Shown here: one piece after another, positions 1-9,279 of the stretch
How positions within the stretch are numbered: position 1 is the first letter of the stretch
Layout of the letters: every line of letters starts with the position of its first letter
DNA from: Vibrio penaeicida
GTDB taxonomy: Bacteria > Pseudomonadota > Gammaproteobacteria > Enterobacterales > Vibrionaceae
DNA length: 64,000 bases
Assembly: GCF_019977755.1 (NCBI RefSeq)
Contig: NZ_AP025144.1
Coordinates: forward strand, 868,001-932,000
Direction: 5' to 3'
Program-made: the position numbers and the translations under genes
Notes under the pieces: generated by a model
Told to the model about the DNA's origin: nothing
What the model saw: the letters and a program-made list of their open reading frames with translations, nothing else
Databases searched by the model: none

Positions 1-1295
1 GTTGCCATCGTTTGGGCTCGGTATGCCAACCCAACGCTCATGCGGCTAAACTGAGAGACTACCCAGAAGAAGCTATCATTTGCATGAGATACCGTCATTG
101 CACCCGCACCAATGGCCATAACTGTAAGCACTCGACCCATTTCTGAATCCAATCCTAATTGAGCAAGCATTGGGGCAACCAGCGCAGACGTGGTAACCAA
201 CGCCACGGTTGACGAGCCTTGAGCCGATTTAAGTGCGGCGGCAACGATAAACGGCATGAAAATACCAATACCTAGTGCCGATAATGTTGTACCCAAATAT
301 TCGCCGAGCGGTGTGGCTTTTAGTACCGCACCAAATGCACCACCTGCACCAGTGATCAAAAGAATAGGCGCGGCAGCGGTGATACCCTGGCTAATACGCT
401 CGCTAAACTCAGCCGCTTTGTTGTCAGACTTAAGCAAACGAATAGACAGCAGCAGACCAATAACCAATGCCGTTAGCGGCTGACCGAAGAAGTTAAGCGT
501 ATCAAATAAGAAACCATCGCCCAATGGCGCACTTGGGAAGCGAGCAACCGACCCTAAACAGATAAGCAAAATAGGCACAAAGATTGGCGCGAATGCTTGT
601 CCAGCAGTGGGCAGTATACCGTAGGATTCTTTCAGTGCTTTCCAATCAACATTATCCGCTGGGTTTTGAGCTTCTTCTCCATCGGGTTCTACATCTTTGA
701 AGCGATTTGCCCAAAGCATACCAGCGAGTGCTGCGACACCTGCAACGAAAATACCGACAGCGATAACAATACCTAGATTAGATTCCAACCCAAGGTTACC
801 GGCAGCAGCAATAGGGCCGGGAGTCGGTGGAACAAAGGTATGAGTTGCGTATAAGCCAGTGGCGAGTGCAACACTCATGGCGACGCTAGAGGTTTTCATT
901 CGATTTGCTAGTGACTCTTTAAGTGAGTTCAAAATGACAAAACCTGAGTCACAAAATACAGGTACAGATACGATGTAACCAATGAGCGACATGGTCAGTG
1001 TCGGGAATCGGTCGCCGAGCACTTTAATGACGGTATCCGCCATGGTGATAGCCGCGCCACTTTTTTCGAGAATGACACCGATAATGGTCCCTAACACAAT
1101 GACCAAACCGATGTAGCCGAGTATGCCTCCAAAACCTTTAGCTATGGTTTTGGCTATGCTGTCGGCAGGGAGCCCGTAAGCGAACGCAGCGATAAATGCT
1201 GCAACTAAGAGGGCGAGAAAAGGGTGTAACTTAAATTTGGTGGTTGCGACGACGATAAACGCGATCACAGCCAGCAGGATTAGTATAAGACTCAT
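1..1295 (-). CDS. GntP-family permease (gluconate/glycerate-type), 3' end cut by window
   Basis: The reading frame runs from an ATG at 1295 to the window edge without a stop, giving 431 residues, so about 10-20 C-terminal residues are probably missing. The translation begins MSLILILLAVIAFIVVATT and is a chain of hydrophobic helices. It carries GntP-type segments such as VLGTIIGVILEKSG and VPVFCDSGFVIL near residues 65-115, then a PPTPGPIAAA loop. GntP proteins are inner-membrane symporters for gluconate and related sugar acids. The probable CdaR-type regulator lies directly upstream on the same strand, a pairing known in glycerate and sugar-diacid loci, so glycerate or a related acid is as likely a substrate as gluconate. 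The substrate is inferred from context. Confidence 0.88.
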   Translation of the reverse strand, partial: MSLILILLAVIAFIVVATTKFKLHPFLALLVAAFIAAFAYGLPADSIAKTIAKGFGGILGYIGLVIVLGTIIGVILEKSGAAITMADTVIKVLGDRFPTLTMSLIGYIVSVPVFCDSGFVILNSLKESLANRMKTSSVAMSVALATGLYATHTFVPPTPGPIAAAGNLGLESNLGIVIAVGIFVAGVAALAGMLWANRFKDVEPDGEEAQNPADNVDWKALKESYGILPTAGQAFAPIFVPILLICLGSVARFPSAPLGDGFLFDTLNFFGQPLTALVIGLLLSIRLLKSDNKAAEFSERISQGITAAAPILLITGAGGAFGAVLKATPLGEYLGTTLSALGIGIFMPFIVAAALKSAQGSSTVALVTTSALVAPMLAQLGLDSEMGRVLTVMAIGAGAMTVSHANDSFFWVVSQFSRMSVGLAYRAQTMA

Positions 1296-1557
1296 AATAA
1301 CTCCGTTTATTTTTGCCACTTGTTTGCGCTTTTATGCAGTATTGCTGTTATGTGCAATGTTCATCGCATTCAGGCGTGTGGAGTGGCTATATTTTTCCAA
1401 GCGTAGGTATTCCTGGAATGCAATTCCCGATCATTCTGGTTTGCTGATCTTAGTTGGGAACAAGATTATTATCGGAGCTTATTGAGCTAAATCCTTTAGG
1501 CATGCGTGACAAATCAACTTCCAATGTGAAGCTTTATTTTTGTGCTTATGCACAGTT

Positions 1558-2700
1558 TTAGGGTTGTTTTGTGATCTGGCTTGCAATATAGAGTTCGACT
1601 AATCCGGTGAAATTTTTTGGAGAAACAAGGGTGATTTTCTCTATCTTATCCAACCGGTATCGTAAAGTATTTCTATGTATGTATAAGGCTTCGGCGCACA
1701 GTTTTTGATTTCCTTGGTGTTCGAATAGCGCGTGTAGTGTTTTAAGTAGTTGCCCGCTTTTGTCTTCCTGCATAAGCTTAACGATTGGTTTACATAATTG
1801 GTCACCTTGCCAAAAGTTAGCTAGTGGCGAGAGCAAGACGGGTATGCGCATCTCTTCAAATAGGTATTTGTTTTTTTCTGGGTGATGCTTTTTTCCAAAG
1901 TGCAGAGCTTGCCGCGCACTTTGATAGGAAAGGTGGATGTCGTTGAGGTTAGGAAAGTATTCCCCTAAGGCGATATCCAGTTGATTGATTCCTTGCTGAT
2001 TCAATCTGTCGAGCAAAATATCGATGCGCAAGCTTTCTTGCTCGCTGTCCCATTTGCCATGTCGATTGTGGCTGGGTTTCAGTACGACAATCTCATGCAT
2101 TGAAATAACCGCAACTAAATTGTCGCGTTTAGGGTATTCCAACAATTCAACAATTTGCCGAGTTTGCTCTAAGCTGAGTGGAGCACGTTCTGAATGCAAT
2201 TCAATCACTACGGCAACACGAGGTGTATCAAGGTCGATATCCAAGCGTGCCGCCCAATCTTTAAGTTCAGCTGAGGAAACTTCATTTTTGATCCACGCAG
2301 AAATGAATTCCTCTTTATGTCTTCTGTCCCATTGGAGTTGTTCGATAAGCGCCGCTTGGTCGACAATCATTTCAGCTGTCATCTTGACCAGTGATGCGTA
2401 ATTTCGAATAGAGTTAGGATCGCCAGTAATGCCGACCACTCCAATCACTTCATGCTGGCTTTTCATCAGCATGTTGATACCGGGCTTTGCGCCTTTAAGC
2501 GACTGACAACTTTGCTGGGTTACTTCAACGGTATCCCCATGTTTTAGAGCCAAAAGTGCGCCATCATGAGTTTGACCGATCCGGTAAGAGTCGCCACTAC
2601 CTATAATCACACCAGCTTGATTCATCACGTTGATGTTATTACCAATGATCGCCATGGTTCGATCGACGATTTGCTGGGCAAGTTGCTGTTCTAGAATCAT
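1558..2700 (-). CDS. cdaR: CdaR-type sugar-diacid transcriptional regulator
   Basis: A 380-residue regulator. The N-terminal ~135 residues match the putative sugar-diacid recognition domain, including a GVVGITGDP segment near residue 88. The C-terminal ~60 residues hold the PucR/CdaR-type helix-turn-helix (LCAEALYIHRNTLRYRLDKI). In E. coli CdaR activates genes for glucarate, galactarate and glycerate use. Here the GntP-type permease lies 262 bp downstream on the same strand and is the natural target. Length and domain order are normal for the family. The next gene upstream ends 9 bp before the start, so the two may be co-transcribed. Confidence 0.9.
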   Translation of the reverse strand: MILEQQLAQQIVDRTMAIIGNNINVMNQAGVIIGSGDSYRIGQTHDGALLALKHGDTVEVTQQSCQSLKGAKPGINMLMKSQHEVIGVVGITGDPNSIRNYASLVKMTAEMIVDQAALIEQLQWDRRHKEEFISAWIKNEVSSAELKDWAARLDIDLDTPRVAVVIELHSERAPLSLEQTRQIVELLEYPKRDNLVAVISMHEIVVLKPSHNRHGKWDSEQESLRIDILLDRLNQQGINQLDIALGEYFPNLNDIHLSYQSARQALHFGKKHHPEKNKYLFEEMRIPVLLSPLANFWQGDQLCKPIVKLMQEDKSGQLLKTLHALFEHQGNQKLCAEALYIHRNTLRYRLDKIEKITLVSPKNFTGLVELYIASQITKQP

Positions 2701-2709
2701 TATCTCGCC

Positions 2710-3264
2710 TTAGCGTCTTGCTGAATCAACGAGGTTATCGATAAGAGAGATATGCTGATTCTCAACACCAGCTATCCTTCGGTATTTGGGCTGTTGGCGA
2801 TCGTTTTCAAGAGGGTGATGCCAACCTAAGGTGGACTGCATGAAGTGCTCGGCAAATTGAGTGGAAATGGATAAGCACCCAGCCAGAACGGTATCAACAT
2901 AACTTTGCATAATGGGAGCATTGGTGCAGGGAGGCGCTACTTCGTCTTTCACATACATCCAAATCTCGGCACTGGCATCGATAACCGTGTCGGATTCAAT
3001 TTGAGAAACAGCTACCTTGATACGGTGATAGCCTGCTTCACGTTTGTCGAACTCCAGAAGCTCTCGGTCATCAATCTCAATCAGAACACCGTTTACTGAT
3101 CCTTTACCACTCGTCACAACTAATGGTGAGATTTGATAACTGCCATCCACCTTACTCCAATGTCGGTTGAAGCCGCACACTATTGCTGGGTAAGCGTTTC
3201 CTGTCTGCCCAGTTAACTTACGAGATTCAGAGTTAATTAAGCTGCCATATCCGAAGATGTACAT
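2710..3264 (-). CDS. Gamma-glutamylcyclotransferase-like (AIG2/GGCT fold) protein
   Basis: A 184-residue protein that opens with MYIFGYGSLIN, the hallmark substrate-binding YGSL motif of the gamma-glutamylcyclotransferase/AIG2 fold. A glutamate that could act in catalysis follows in the LEFDKREAGYHRI segment near residue 77. Members open gamma-glutamyl amines or peptides to 5-oxoproline, but many bacterial ones have no tested substrate. It lies 9 bp upstream of the CdaR-like gene on the same strand. No signal peptide is visible, so it should act in the cytoplasm. Confidence 0.8.
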   Translation of the reverse strand: MYIFGYGSLINSESRKLTGQTGNAYPAIVCGFNRHWSKVDGSYQISPLVVTSGKGSVNGVLIEIDDRELLEFDKREAGYHRIKVAVSQIESDTVIDASAEIWMYVKDEVAPPCTNAPIMQSYVDTVLAGCLSISTQFAEHFMQSTLGWHHPLENDRQQPKYRRIAGVENQHISLIDNLVDSARR

Positions 3265-4067
3265 AGGTGAGCGAGTTCCTTTTCAAAGCGGGTCAATTAA
3301 GTATACAAGTATTCCATGAACTTCAAGTTTCGTCGAATTGAACGGTGTTGGAAGAGGTTGCAATAAAAGCGCTTTCAAAATCCAAAACAGATTTGAGCTT
3401 ATTCTTTTCTATTTAGCTCAATTGTAGTGTGGCTATATTTTAGTCAGAACGATAATTTAGCTATATTTTCGGTTGATACTGATATGTCCATTCCAATAAA
3501 GTTTAAATTTCACTGGTATTTAATTATTTTTTGAATTGTTAATTGTTTTTTTATTAGCTCTTTTTGTTTTGATTTACTCGTATTTAAATTGTTAGGTCAT
3601 AAATTTAGTGTTTATAGGAATATATATGTTGAGTAGTACTTAATAATTTTCTAGTTCTTTTCTAATCTAGCTGGTGATTATTGCCGTCTCAAATATCGGA
3701 AATTAACATTTAAATTTACAGTCTCCTATTCTGAGCTATGTGTGTTAGATTTTAATATCGCCCACACTCGTTTTTTTAATATATAAATCTATCACTAGCA
3801 CTTTATCTCTCTTCTAATTACTTGATAAGTAAAGTTTTATTTTTTATATGCGCTTGTGGTCATATTTATTTTTACCTTTAATATTGATCGAGTTGTACTT
3901 GTTTTTGAACCGCCTCACAAATATTAATGACAAAATTAAAAATATTATGAAAATATTTATTAGTTGATCTTTAAATACGCCTGATACTTTTCTGGTTTCC
4001 AGTAGTACAAAAAAGTATTAATAAAAATAAGGTTATTTAAATAAAAAAGGAATTGGGGGAATTAGAA
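3265..4067. promoter_or_regulatory. AT-rich intergenic region upstream of pilus operon
   Basis: About 800 bp without a convincing open frame. The stretch from about 3500 to 4060 is visibly very AT-rich, with many T and A runs. It separates the minus-strand gene at 3264 from the pilus operon and must hold the pilus promoter. Such AT-rich leaders are typical targets of H-NS-like silencing, but that is inference. I see no clear inverted repeat or small gene in it. Confidence 0.5.
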
Positions 4068-4514
4068 ATGAAATTCATCAAAAAGCTTGCGTTAATTTCT
4101 TTAGCAGCAGTAGCACCTAGCGCGATGGCAGCTACAGATACATTTAACTCTAGCATCAACGTTTTAGAGCCTGTATCTATCTCTAAAACTAACGACCTAG
4201 ATTTTGGTTCTATCTTCACAGACCAAGCGACTAACGTTACTGTTGCGACAGCAGATGCAGGTGCAGCAGCATTCACCATTACGGGTACAAGTGGTAGTAC
4301 AGTAGACGTAACGGTTGATACAACAGCTACAATGGGTGATGGCAACGGTAACAGCATCGCTGTAAACAGTATCGCTCCAGATAACGCTTCTCCAGCATTA
4401 ACAGGTGGTACTGCCACGGTTAAAATTGGTGGTGTGGCAGACATCCTTGGTGCTGGTACTTTGGTTGCAGGTAACTACTCTGGCACAGTTAACATTACGG
4501 TTGTTTATCAATAA
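4068..4514 (+). CDS. Major pilin-like subunit, DUF4402 family
   Basis: The start is ATG 4068, after a GGGGGA ribosome site, rather than an upstream in-frame TTG at 4053. The product has 148 residues with a clear signal peptide (MKFIKKLALISLAAVAPSAMA, cleaved near AMA-AT). The mature part is rich in Thr, Ala and Gly, has no Cys, and ends in alternating beta-strand residues (YSGTVNITVVYQ). This is the pattern of DUF4402 pilin-like proteins secreted through chaperone-usher systems. It is the first gene of a four-gene set with a chaperone and an usher. A strong hairpin after the gene should favour high expression of this subunit over the genes behind it. Confidence 0.8.
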   Translation: MKFIKKLALISLAAVAPSAMAATDTFNSSINVLEPVSISKTNDLDFGSIFTDQATNVTVATADAGAAAFTITGTSGSTVDVTVDTTATMGDGNGNSIAVNSIAPDNASPALTGGTATVKIGGVADILGAGTLVAGNYSGTVNITVVYQ

Positions 4515-4523
4515 GACACCGGC

Positions 4524-4551
4524 ATAAGGTGGCTTTGTGCCACCTTATTTT
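4524..4551 (+). terminator. Hairpin behind pilin gene, partial terminator
   Basis: A perfect 10-bp stem, ATAAGGTGGC with GCCACCTTAT, closes a 5-nt loop and is followed by TTT. It lies 10 bp after the pilin stop codon and before the second gene of the operon. It probably ends or slows most transcripts, so the pilin is made in excess over chaperone and usher. Confidence 0.65.
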
Positions 4552-4566
4552 CCCTACCTTCATATT

Positions 4567-5001
4567 ATGCCGCGCTTCTATTTGGGGCTTTTGCTGTTTT
4601 TGTGCTTGGTGAGCTCTGCTCATTCTGTTGCTATCGAAATTACGCAATTAGAACCCATGGAATTTGAAACCACTGTCGGTGGTTCAAAAACCGTTGTGTA
4701 TCTGAAACCTTCTGTATCGACTAATGGCGTGTTTCTCTTTCGGGTCACAGGTGATCCTTCAAGAAAAATTCAAGTTAAAGTAAATGGTTCTGAATTTCGA
4801 ATGATTAATTCACAATCAGGTCGTCATGTTGTTGTGAAGCGCTTTAAATACGGATGCGGGTTGAATAAGAGGGGACGAGTTCGGTTAAATGGTCAAGGGC
4901 AATCAGGGGTGTTGTGCATTGGAGCAAGAGCGGTAGTTAAAGCTAGCTCTCAGTCAGGCATGTTTTCTGTTGTTGTCCCATTCACAGTGAAGTATTTATG
5001 A
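4567..5001 (+). CDS. Small secreted pilus-associated subunit
   Basis: A 144-residue product is read from ATG 4567. An in-frame GTG at 4537 lies inside the preceding hairpin and is less likely. The start MPRFYLGLLLFLCLVSSAHS is a signal peptide. The mature protein is beta-rich, has two cysteines (near FKYGCGLN and GVLCIGA) that could form a disulfide, and ends FSVVVPFTVKYL, similar in form to the end of the preceding pilin. I take it to be a minor pilin or initiating subunit. The Shine-Dalgarno site is poor, and the stop overlaps the chaperone start by 4 bp, which suggests translational coupling. Confidence 0.65.
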   Translation: MPRFYLGLLLFLCLVSSAHSVAIEITQLEPMEFETTVGGSKTVVYLKPSVSTNGVFLFRVTGDPSRKIQVKVNGSEFRMINSQSGRHVVVKRFKYGCGLNKRGRVRLNGQGQSGVLCIGARAVVKASSQSGMFSVVVPFTVKYL

Positions 5002-5702
5002 AGTTTCTTTCCTTAATTTTCGTTTGCCTTATCGGGTTCAGCCAGGTTAGCCATGCGCAACTAAAAATTGCACCAACTCGTATTGTGGCCGAAGGTGAAC
5101 AAGCCTCAACCCATAAACTGTTTGTCGAAAACACAACATCAGAACCTATGAGGGTCAAGGTGTCGGTTGTTTACCGGTCGGCGCTAGTGGGCAATGATAA
5201 ATCGAAAACACGGCTTCAAGATGACATTGAAGTTCAAGAAGATTTGAGTAAATTTGTCAAAGTATCTCCGCCTATTATTGGAAACTTGAAACCCAATCAA
5301 AGACGAACAGTTCGCGTAAGAATTCAAGGTTTACCAGCGGAATATGAAGAGGGAGAATATAGAACATATCTACTTTTCCAACCCGTTCCACTGTCTTCTC
5401 AGCAAGCGAATGAAAATTCAGATGGTCAGGGCATGACCATGAACCTGGATTTTATTATTAACACTATGATCCCCGTTTATTCGCAAAAAGGGGCGGTAGA
5501 GCATCGCGTGCATTTGGAGTGTAAAGAAAACGCCATTCGAGTTCATAACCAAGGTAACTTTCAACTTAAAGGTAAACTTGTGTCTGGAAATGACGTGCAA
5601 AACGTTTTCTTGGTTCGAAATGCGTCGTTGGATAAGCCTGTTCGAAATTCTGCTGGTGCTCAGTTTATCGTAGATGATCAAATTGTGAGCTCCTGTCAGT
5701 AA
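4998..5702 (+). CDS. Periplasmic pilus chaperone (CS1/alternate-type)
   Basis: The 234-residue protein begins with a signal peptide (MKFLSLIFVCLIGFSQVSHA) and then the chaperone opening LKIAPTRIVAEGEQASTHKL. The segment GNLKPNQRRTVRVRIQGLP carries the basic residue pattern that anchors pilin C-termini, and YEEGEYRTYLLFQP is typical of the F1-G1 region. Two cysteines, near residues 175 and 233, probably pair in the second domain. It should fold and deliver the two upstream pilins to the usher. It overlaps the previous gene by 4 bp (ATGA) and lies 27 bp before the usher. Confidence 0.82.
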   Translation: MKFLSLIFVCLIGFSQVSHAQLKIAPTRIVAEGEQASTHKLFVENTTSEPMRVKVSVVYRSALVGNDKSKTRLQDDIEVQEDLSKFVKVSPPIIGNLKPNQRRTVRVRIQGLPAEYEEGEYRTYLLFQPVPLSSQQANENSDGQGMTMNLDFIINTMIPVYSQKGAVEHRVHLECKENAIRVHNQGNFQLKGKLVSGNDVQNVFLVRNASLDKPVRNSAGAQFIVDDQIVSSCQ

Positions 5703-5729
5703 GTGTATTTATTTAACTGAACCAGCTGT

Positions 5730-5951
5730 GTGAAAACGAGCTTTGTGAAGTTCAGCTCAGTGAAACTTAGTTTCATAAAATTTAGCTTTTTAAAGCTAAG
5801 CTTAGCGAGATTAAGAGCAGTATTTTTTGCTCTGTTAGCTTGTGTATTCGCATGGGCGGGATTGGCACAAGCAAATGATGAGAAAAGTGCTGACTCTGAC
5901 CTTGTTGTAGCGGATATTGTTGAAGCTGATATTGTTGAAGCGTACGTCGAA
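5730..5951 (+). repeat. In-frame 15-bp tandem repeats in usher leader
   Basis: Six degenerate 15-bp units (5730-5819) encode the pentapeptides xKTSF, VKFSS, VKLSF, IKFSF, LKLSL and ARLRA, forming the basic, hydrophobic start of the usher signal peptide. A second pair of 15-bp units at 5910-5939 encodes ADIVE twice, followed by AYVE. The in-frame period suggests slippage expansion. Confidence 0.75.
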
Positions 5952-8318
5952 TTGTTCATGCGGTACGAGCACGACAGCTTTTATCGAGTCATGCAAAACG
6001 CCAGTGAAGAGCCTTATTTAGCACTTCAAACCTTTGCGACACAATGGCTTCAGCTCGAAGGCGGTTGTCGTAATCAAATATGCTTGTTTTACCAGCCAAA
6101 GGATGTACAGGAGCAGCGGCAACCGTATCAGCTGGATTTAAACTTAAAGCAGTGCATTCTTCCTAAAAGCAAAGAAATCCACACCATCGACTATGTGACC
6201 GTAGAGGGGGAAGAGTGGCTTCATTGGGCGTCGTTTGTCGATTGCTTTCCCGTTTCCGTATTATGGGATCTGGATACCTACTCTCTCAAAGTAAAACTCC
6301 ATTACAGTACCTACAAAGAATTAGAAAAAAAACTTGCTCAGCGCCGAGCGATAGCAAAACAAAAAGCCAAAGAGTTGGAAGATAGGAAAGCTCAAAAGCG
6401 TATTCGTCCTGCGCCTGCTACAACGGCTTCAGCTCGAATCAAAGGGCGAGCTGAATTCTCGTCTAATAACCAGCCGGAATATAACCTAAGAACTGATGCT
6501 TATCTCGTTCATCAAAATGCGCATTTAGAAGTCTCTTACGATACTAATGCGCCAAAAGAGGTGGAGTATTACCAGTTTGAAATTACGCCTTTTCCATTAG
6601 GGTATCAGCTTCAAGTCGGGCATGTTGTGTTGGATTCAGGCTTAGCCAGCAGCAGTGAAACCTTTGAAAATGGTGTGTACTACTCTAGGCTTAAACCCAA
6701 AAAGCAATCAGGACGCTTGGTGATTGAAGAGCAAACCTTACCCAACACATTTGTTGACGTGTATGTGAATGATATTTATCGCGGAACGCTGAGGTCGGAT
6801 GCCTCTGGACGCTACAGCATTTCTGATTACCCTTTGTCGGCAGGAGACCAAGTTGAACTGCATGAAATGGTTCGCTCTGGTGTGGTGGAACGGAAAACCA
6901 TCAAAGTTGCCGACATCGATGAAGCTCTCCTGGATAAAGGTCAATGGGATCTAGAACTTGGTGCATCGATCATTGAGGAAAACACTGGTAAGATCCAAAT
7001 GAGTTATGGAGCAACTCACTCATTAACATTGGTTGGATCCGCTTATAACACGAGCGACTTAACGACTGGAGGGCTCGGGTTACGTTGGTTACCAACACAC
7101 TTTCTCTCTATTGCATTTGAGTGGCTACCGTCTCAACCTGTCATGCCTGCCACTATTGAATTGGCTGTCGGTGAAAAACATAAGTTTGAGGCGGATATAA
7201 ACCATGTCGATTTATTTGGTCGTGATCCTAAAAAGCGAGAGCATCAAATTCGATACCGCTATTTGGATAATCCCATCAGTTTCAATTTGGATGCGACCTA
7301 TGACGAAAATGAACTCATCGTCATTCCTCAAATCCGAGCGCAAACCGCTTCTTCACAATTTTTGACCTTGGAGCTGAAAAATCGGCGTACTTCTCAAATT
7401 ATCCGAGATGAACTAAGCGCTAAGTACGCCATCCATACGCATGAACACGGCTCAGTTAACCTCAGTTCTACTTTTAGTGATGGTAATAGCCCAAGGTATC
7501 GTGTCGGATATCGTTATCTGTGTTCTAACTGTTTTTTTTCTGGTTGGTGGCAAACACTCCAAAGTACCTACAGTACTCAGCTGACGTGGCAAAATGCCAA
7601 ATTTGGGTATTCAGGTAACGCTAAATGGGAGTTAACACCAAATTGGTCTGGAGAGGTTGCTATTAATGACGACAGCGTTTCTCTTGCCTTGGAAACAAAA
7701 TGGGGAGGAAGGTTATCCAAAAACGACGAATCAGTGGCGAGCTTAGAGCTTCCATGGGAAGAATTTATTTACGCCGAACTCACTGGGCGAGTACTCGATA
7801 ATCACGACCAACCAGTCGCTAATGTTGAGTTAAAAGTGAATAACAAAAAGGCGATCAGCGACGCCAATGGAGAGTTTCATTTTACAGGTGTTGGTTACGG
7901 AGAAGATCTGCAACTGCATATCGATGATTCAACGTTAGATCTCAACCTAAAGCCAGAAGAAAACCCGATGTATTTCCACGCTGAGAAAGGTGGGAAAACA
8001 CACATTGAAGTGCGGGTAAACAAGAGTTTTGGTGTCGATGGCATTGTGACTGCGCCATACAGTTTCAGCGGATGGCATGTGAACTTTTATCATGAAGAGA
8101 CCAGCCGAACGTTTTCTGCCAAAGTGGAACAAGACGGCTTTTACTTCTTTGAAGACTTGATACCGGGCGACTATCGAATAGTGATCGAAGACAACGAGAC
8201 AGAAGTTGAGACACGGGCTCGTATTCGCAGTGAAGATTGGGTAAGTGGTTTAAATTTTGTTGTCTATAAGCTGCACAAGAACGCCAAACCAGTGCTTCAA
8301 GTGGTCTATCAGCCTTGA
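5730..8318 (+). CDS. Outer-membrane usher of CS1-type (TcfC/CooC-like) pilus
   Basis: An 862-residue protein, the expected size for CS1-type ushers. The start is probably GTG 5730; in-frame GTGs at 5745 and 5760 are alternatives and none has a good ribosome site. A signal peptide ends near GLAQA. A Lys/Gln/Arg-rich coiled segment lies at about residues 195-225, followed by a long run of beta strands consistent with a barrel. LPNTFVDVYVNDIYRG resembles the plug and early-barrel region of ushers. Near residue 690, a carboxypeptidase-regulatory-like fold (GRVLDNHDQPVANVELKVN) forms a C-terminal beta domain. It should secrete and assemble the subunits made by the genes upstream. The leader contains an odd in-frame pentapeptide repeat, listed separately. 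Confidence 0.8.
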   Translation: MKTSFVKFSSVKLSFIKFSFLKLSLARLRAVFFALLACVFAWAGLAQANDEKSADSDLVVADIVEADIVEAYVELFMRYEHDSFYRVMQNASEEPYLALQTFATQWLQLEGGCRNQICLFYQPKDVQEQRQPYQLDLNLKQCILPKSKEIHTIDYVTVEGEEWLHWASFVDCFPVSVLWDLDTYSLKVKLHYSTYKELEKKLAQRRAIAKQKAKELEDRKAQKRIRPAPATTASARIKGRAEFSSNNQPEYNLRTDAYLVHQNAHLEVSYDTNAPKEVEYYQFEITPFPLGYQLQVGHVVLDSGLASSSETFENGVYYSRLKPKKQSGRLVIEEQTLPNTFVDVYVNDIYRGTLRSDASGRYSISDYPLSAGDQVELHEMVRSGVVERKTIKVADIDEALLDKGQWDLELGASIIEENTGKIQMSYGATHSLTLVGSAYNTSDLTTGGLGLRWLPTHFLSIAFEWLPSQPVMPATIELAVGEKHKFEADINHVDLFGRDPKKREHQIRYRYLDNPISFNLDATYDENELIVIPQIRAQTASSQFLTLELKNRRTSQIIRDELSAKYAIHTHEHGSVNLSSTFSDGNSPRYRVGYRYLCSNCFFSGWWQTLQSTYSTQLTWQNAKFGYSGNAKWELTPNWSGEVAINDDSVSLALETKWGGRLSKNDESVASLELPWEEFIYAELTGRVLDNHDQPVANVELKVNNKKAISDANGEFHFTGVGYGEDLQLHIDDSTLDLNLKPEENPMYFHAEKGGKTHIEVRVNKSFGVDGIVTAPYSFSGWHVNFYHEETSRTFSAKVEQDGFYFFEDLIPGDYRIVIEDNETEVETRARIRSEDWVSGLNFVVYKLHKNAKPVLQVVYQP

Positions 8319-8497
8319 GGAAGAGAGCTATTTCACACGCTCAACAGACCCTAATCACCTTATGCTATCCGTTATATATTTTTGTCTATCAGTGAGTTAA
8401 CTGATACTTTACCCAGAATTCAGGTTGAACCCTTTATCTTGTCATTAAAACAATCGGTTATACGCCTTAGGCACCCCACACGTTATGGAGTAGACAT

Positions 8498-9187
8498 ATG
8501 AAGCAGTTGGGCACCATTGAGTCAGTACTTTCCGGCAAAATCCAGTCTTATTCACGTGGTGCGCTCAGTGCTATCAACAAAACCATCCAATCAAATCGGT
8601 TACAGGTGACCACTCTAGGTTTTACCGAAGACGAGCAGGGCGATCCTCGCTTCCATGGTGGAGTAGAAAAAGCATTACATATCTACCCGTCAGAGCACTA
8701 CCCAAAGTGGCGTAGCGAGCTCGGTGAGAAGCCGATCTTTGAAGAAGTTGGTGCATTTGGTGAAAACCTGAGTTCAACAGGAGTCGATGAGTATTCACTT
8801 TGCATTGGCGATATTGTGCAAATAGGAAGTACCAAGCTTCAAATATCGCAAGGGCGAATGCCTTGCTGGAAACTTAATGACCGATGCGATGAACCAGATA
8901 TGGCGCTTCGATTTCAAATGACTATGCGAACGGGTTGGTATTTTCGTGTGTTGGAAGAAGGGGATATAGGTGCTGGTGATGCAATTTACCTGATTGAGCG
9001 CCCTTATCCAGATTGGTCTCTTGCGCGTGTGATGGGGTTGGTTTATCGCGGTGTTATAGACAAACAAGAGCTGAAAGCTGTGCTAGACATTCCTTTGGTC
9101 GATTCATGGAGAGCGTTGTTCGAAAAACGCATCGAAACTGGCAGTGTTGAGAATTGGGCATTTAGGTTGTTTGGGTCTCGATCATAA
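8498..9187 (+). CDS. MOSC-domain protein, YiiM-like
   Basis: A 229-residue cytoplasmic protein. It shows the MOSC features RFHGGVEKALHIYP near residue 51, GAFGENL near residue 86, and the conserved cysteine in GRMPCWKLN (Cys123). MOSC proteins handle molybdenum-cofactor sulfur chemistry. YiiM of E. coli helps detoxify N-hydroxylated base analogues. The family assignment is clear, and the exact substrate is unknown. The gene stands alone, with a short ribosome site before ATG 8498. Confidence 0.85.
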   Translation: MKQLGTIESVLSGKIQSYSRGALSAINKTIQSNRLQVTTLGFTEDEQGDPRFHGGVEKALHIYPSEHYPKWRSELGEKPIFEEVGAFGENLSSTGVDEYSLCIGDIVQIGSTKLQISQGRMPCWKLNDRCDEPDMALRFQMTMRTGWYFRVLEEGDIGAGDAIYLIERPYPDWSLARVMGLVYRGVIDKQELKAVLDIPLVDSWRALFEKRIETGSVENWAFRLFGSRS

Positions 9188-9279
9188 CTTTCGTGTTGTT
9201 CAAAGCAAAAAGAAGATAATTTCAATAAGTTGAGTTACAGTAAGTTTGTACTGTATAGACCCTAATTGGAGAGCCACGG

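Noticed and set aside
1237..1485. 82-residue plus-strand frame near the permease start
   Set aside because: It overlaps the opposite-strand permease gene and its promoter, and has no homology signal.
4037..4444. 135-residue hydrophobic frame opposite the pilin gene
   Set aside because: It is a shadow of the Ala/Thr/Val-rich pilin codons and has no independent signal.
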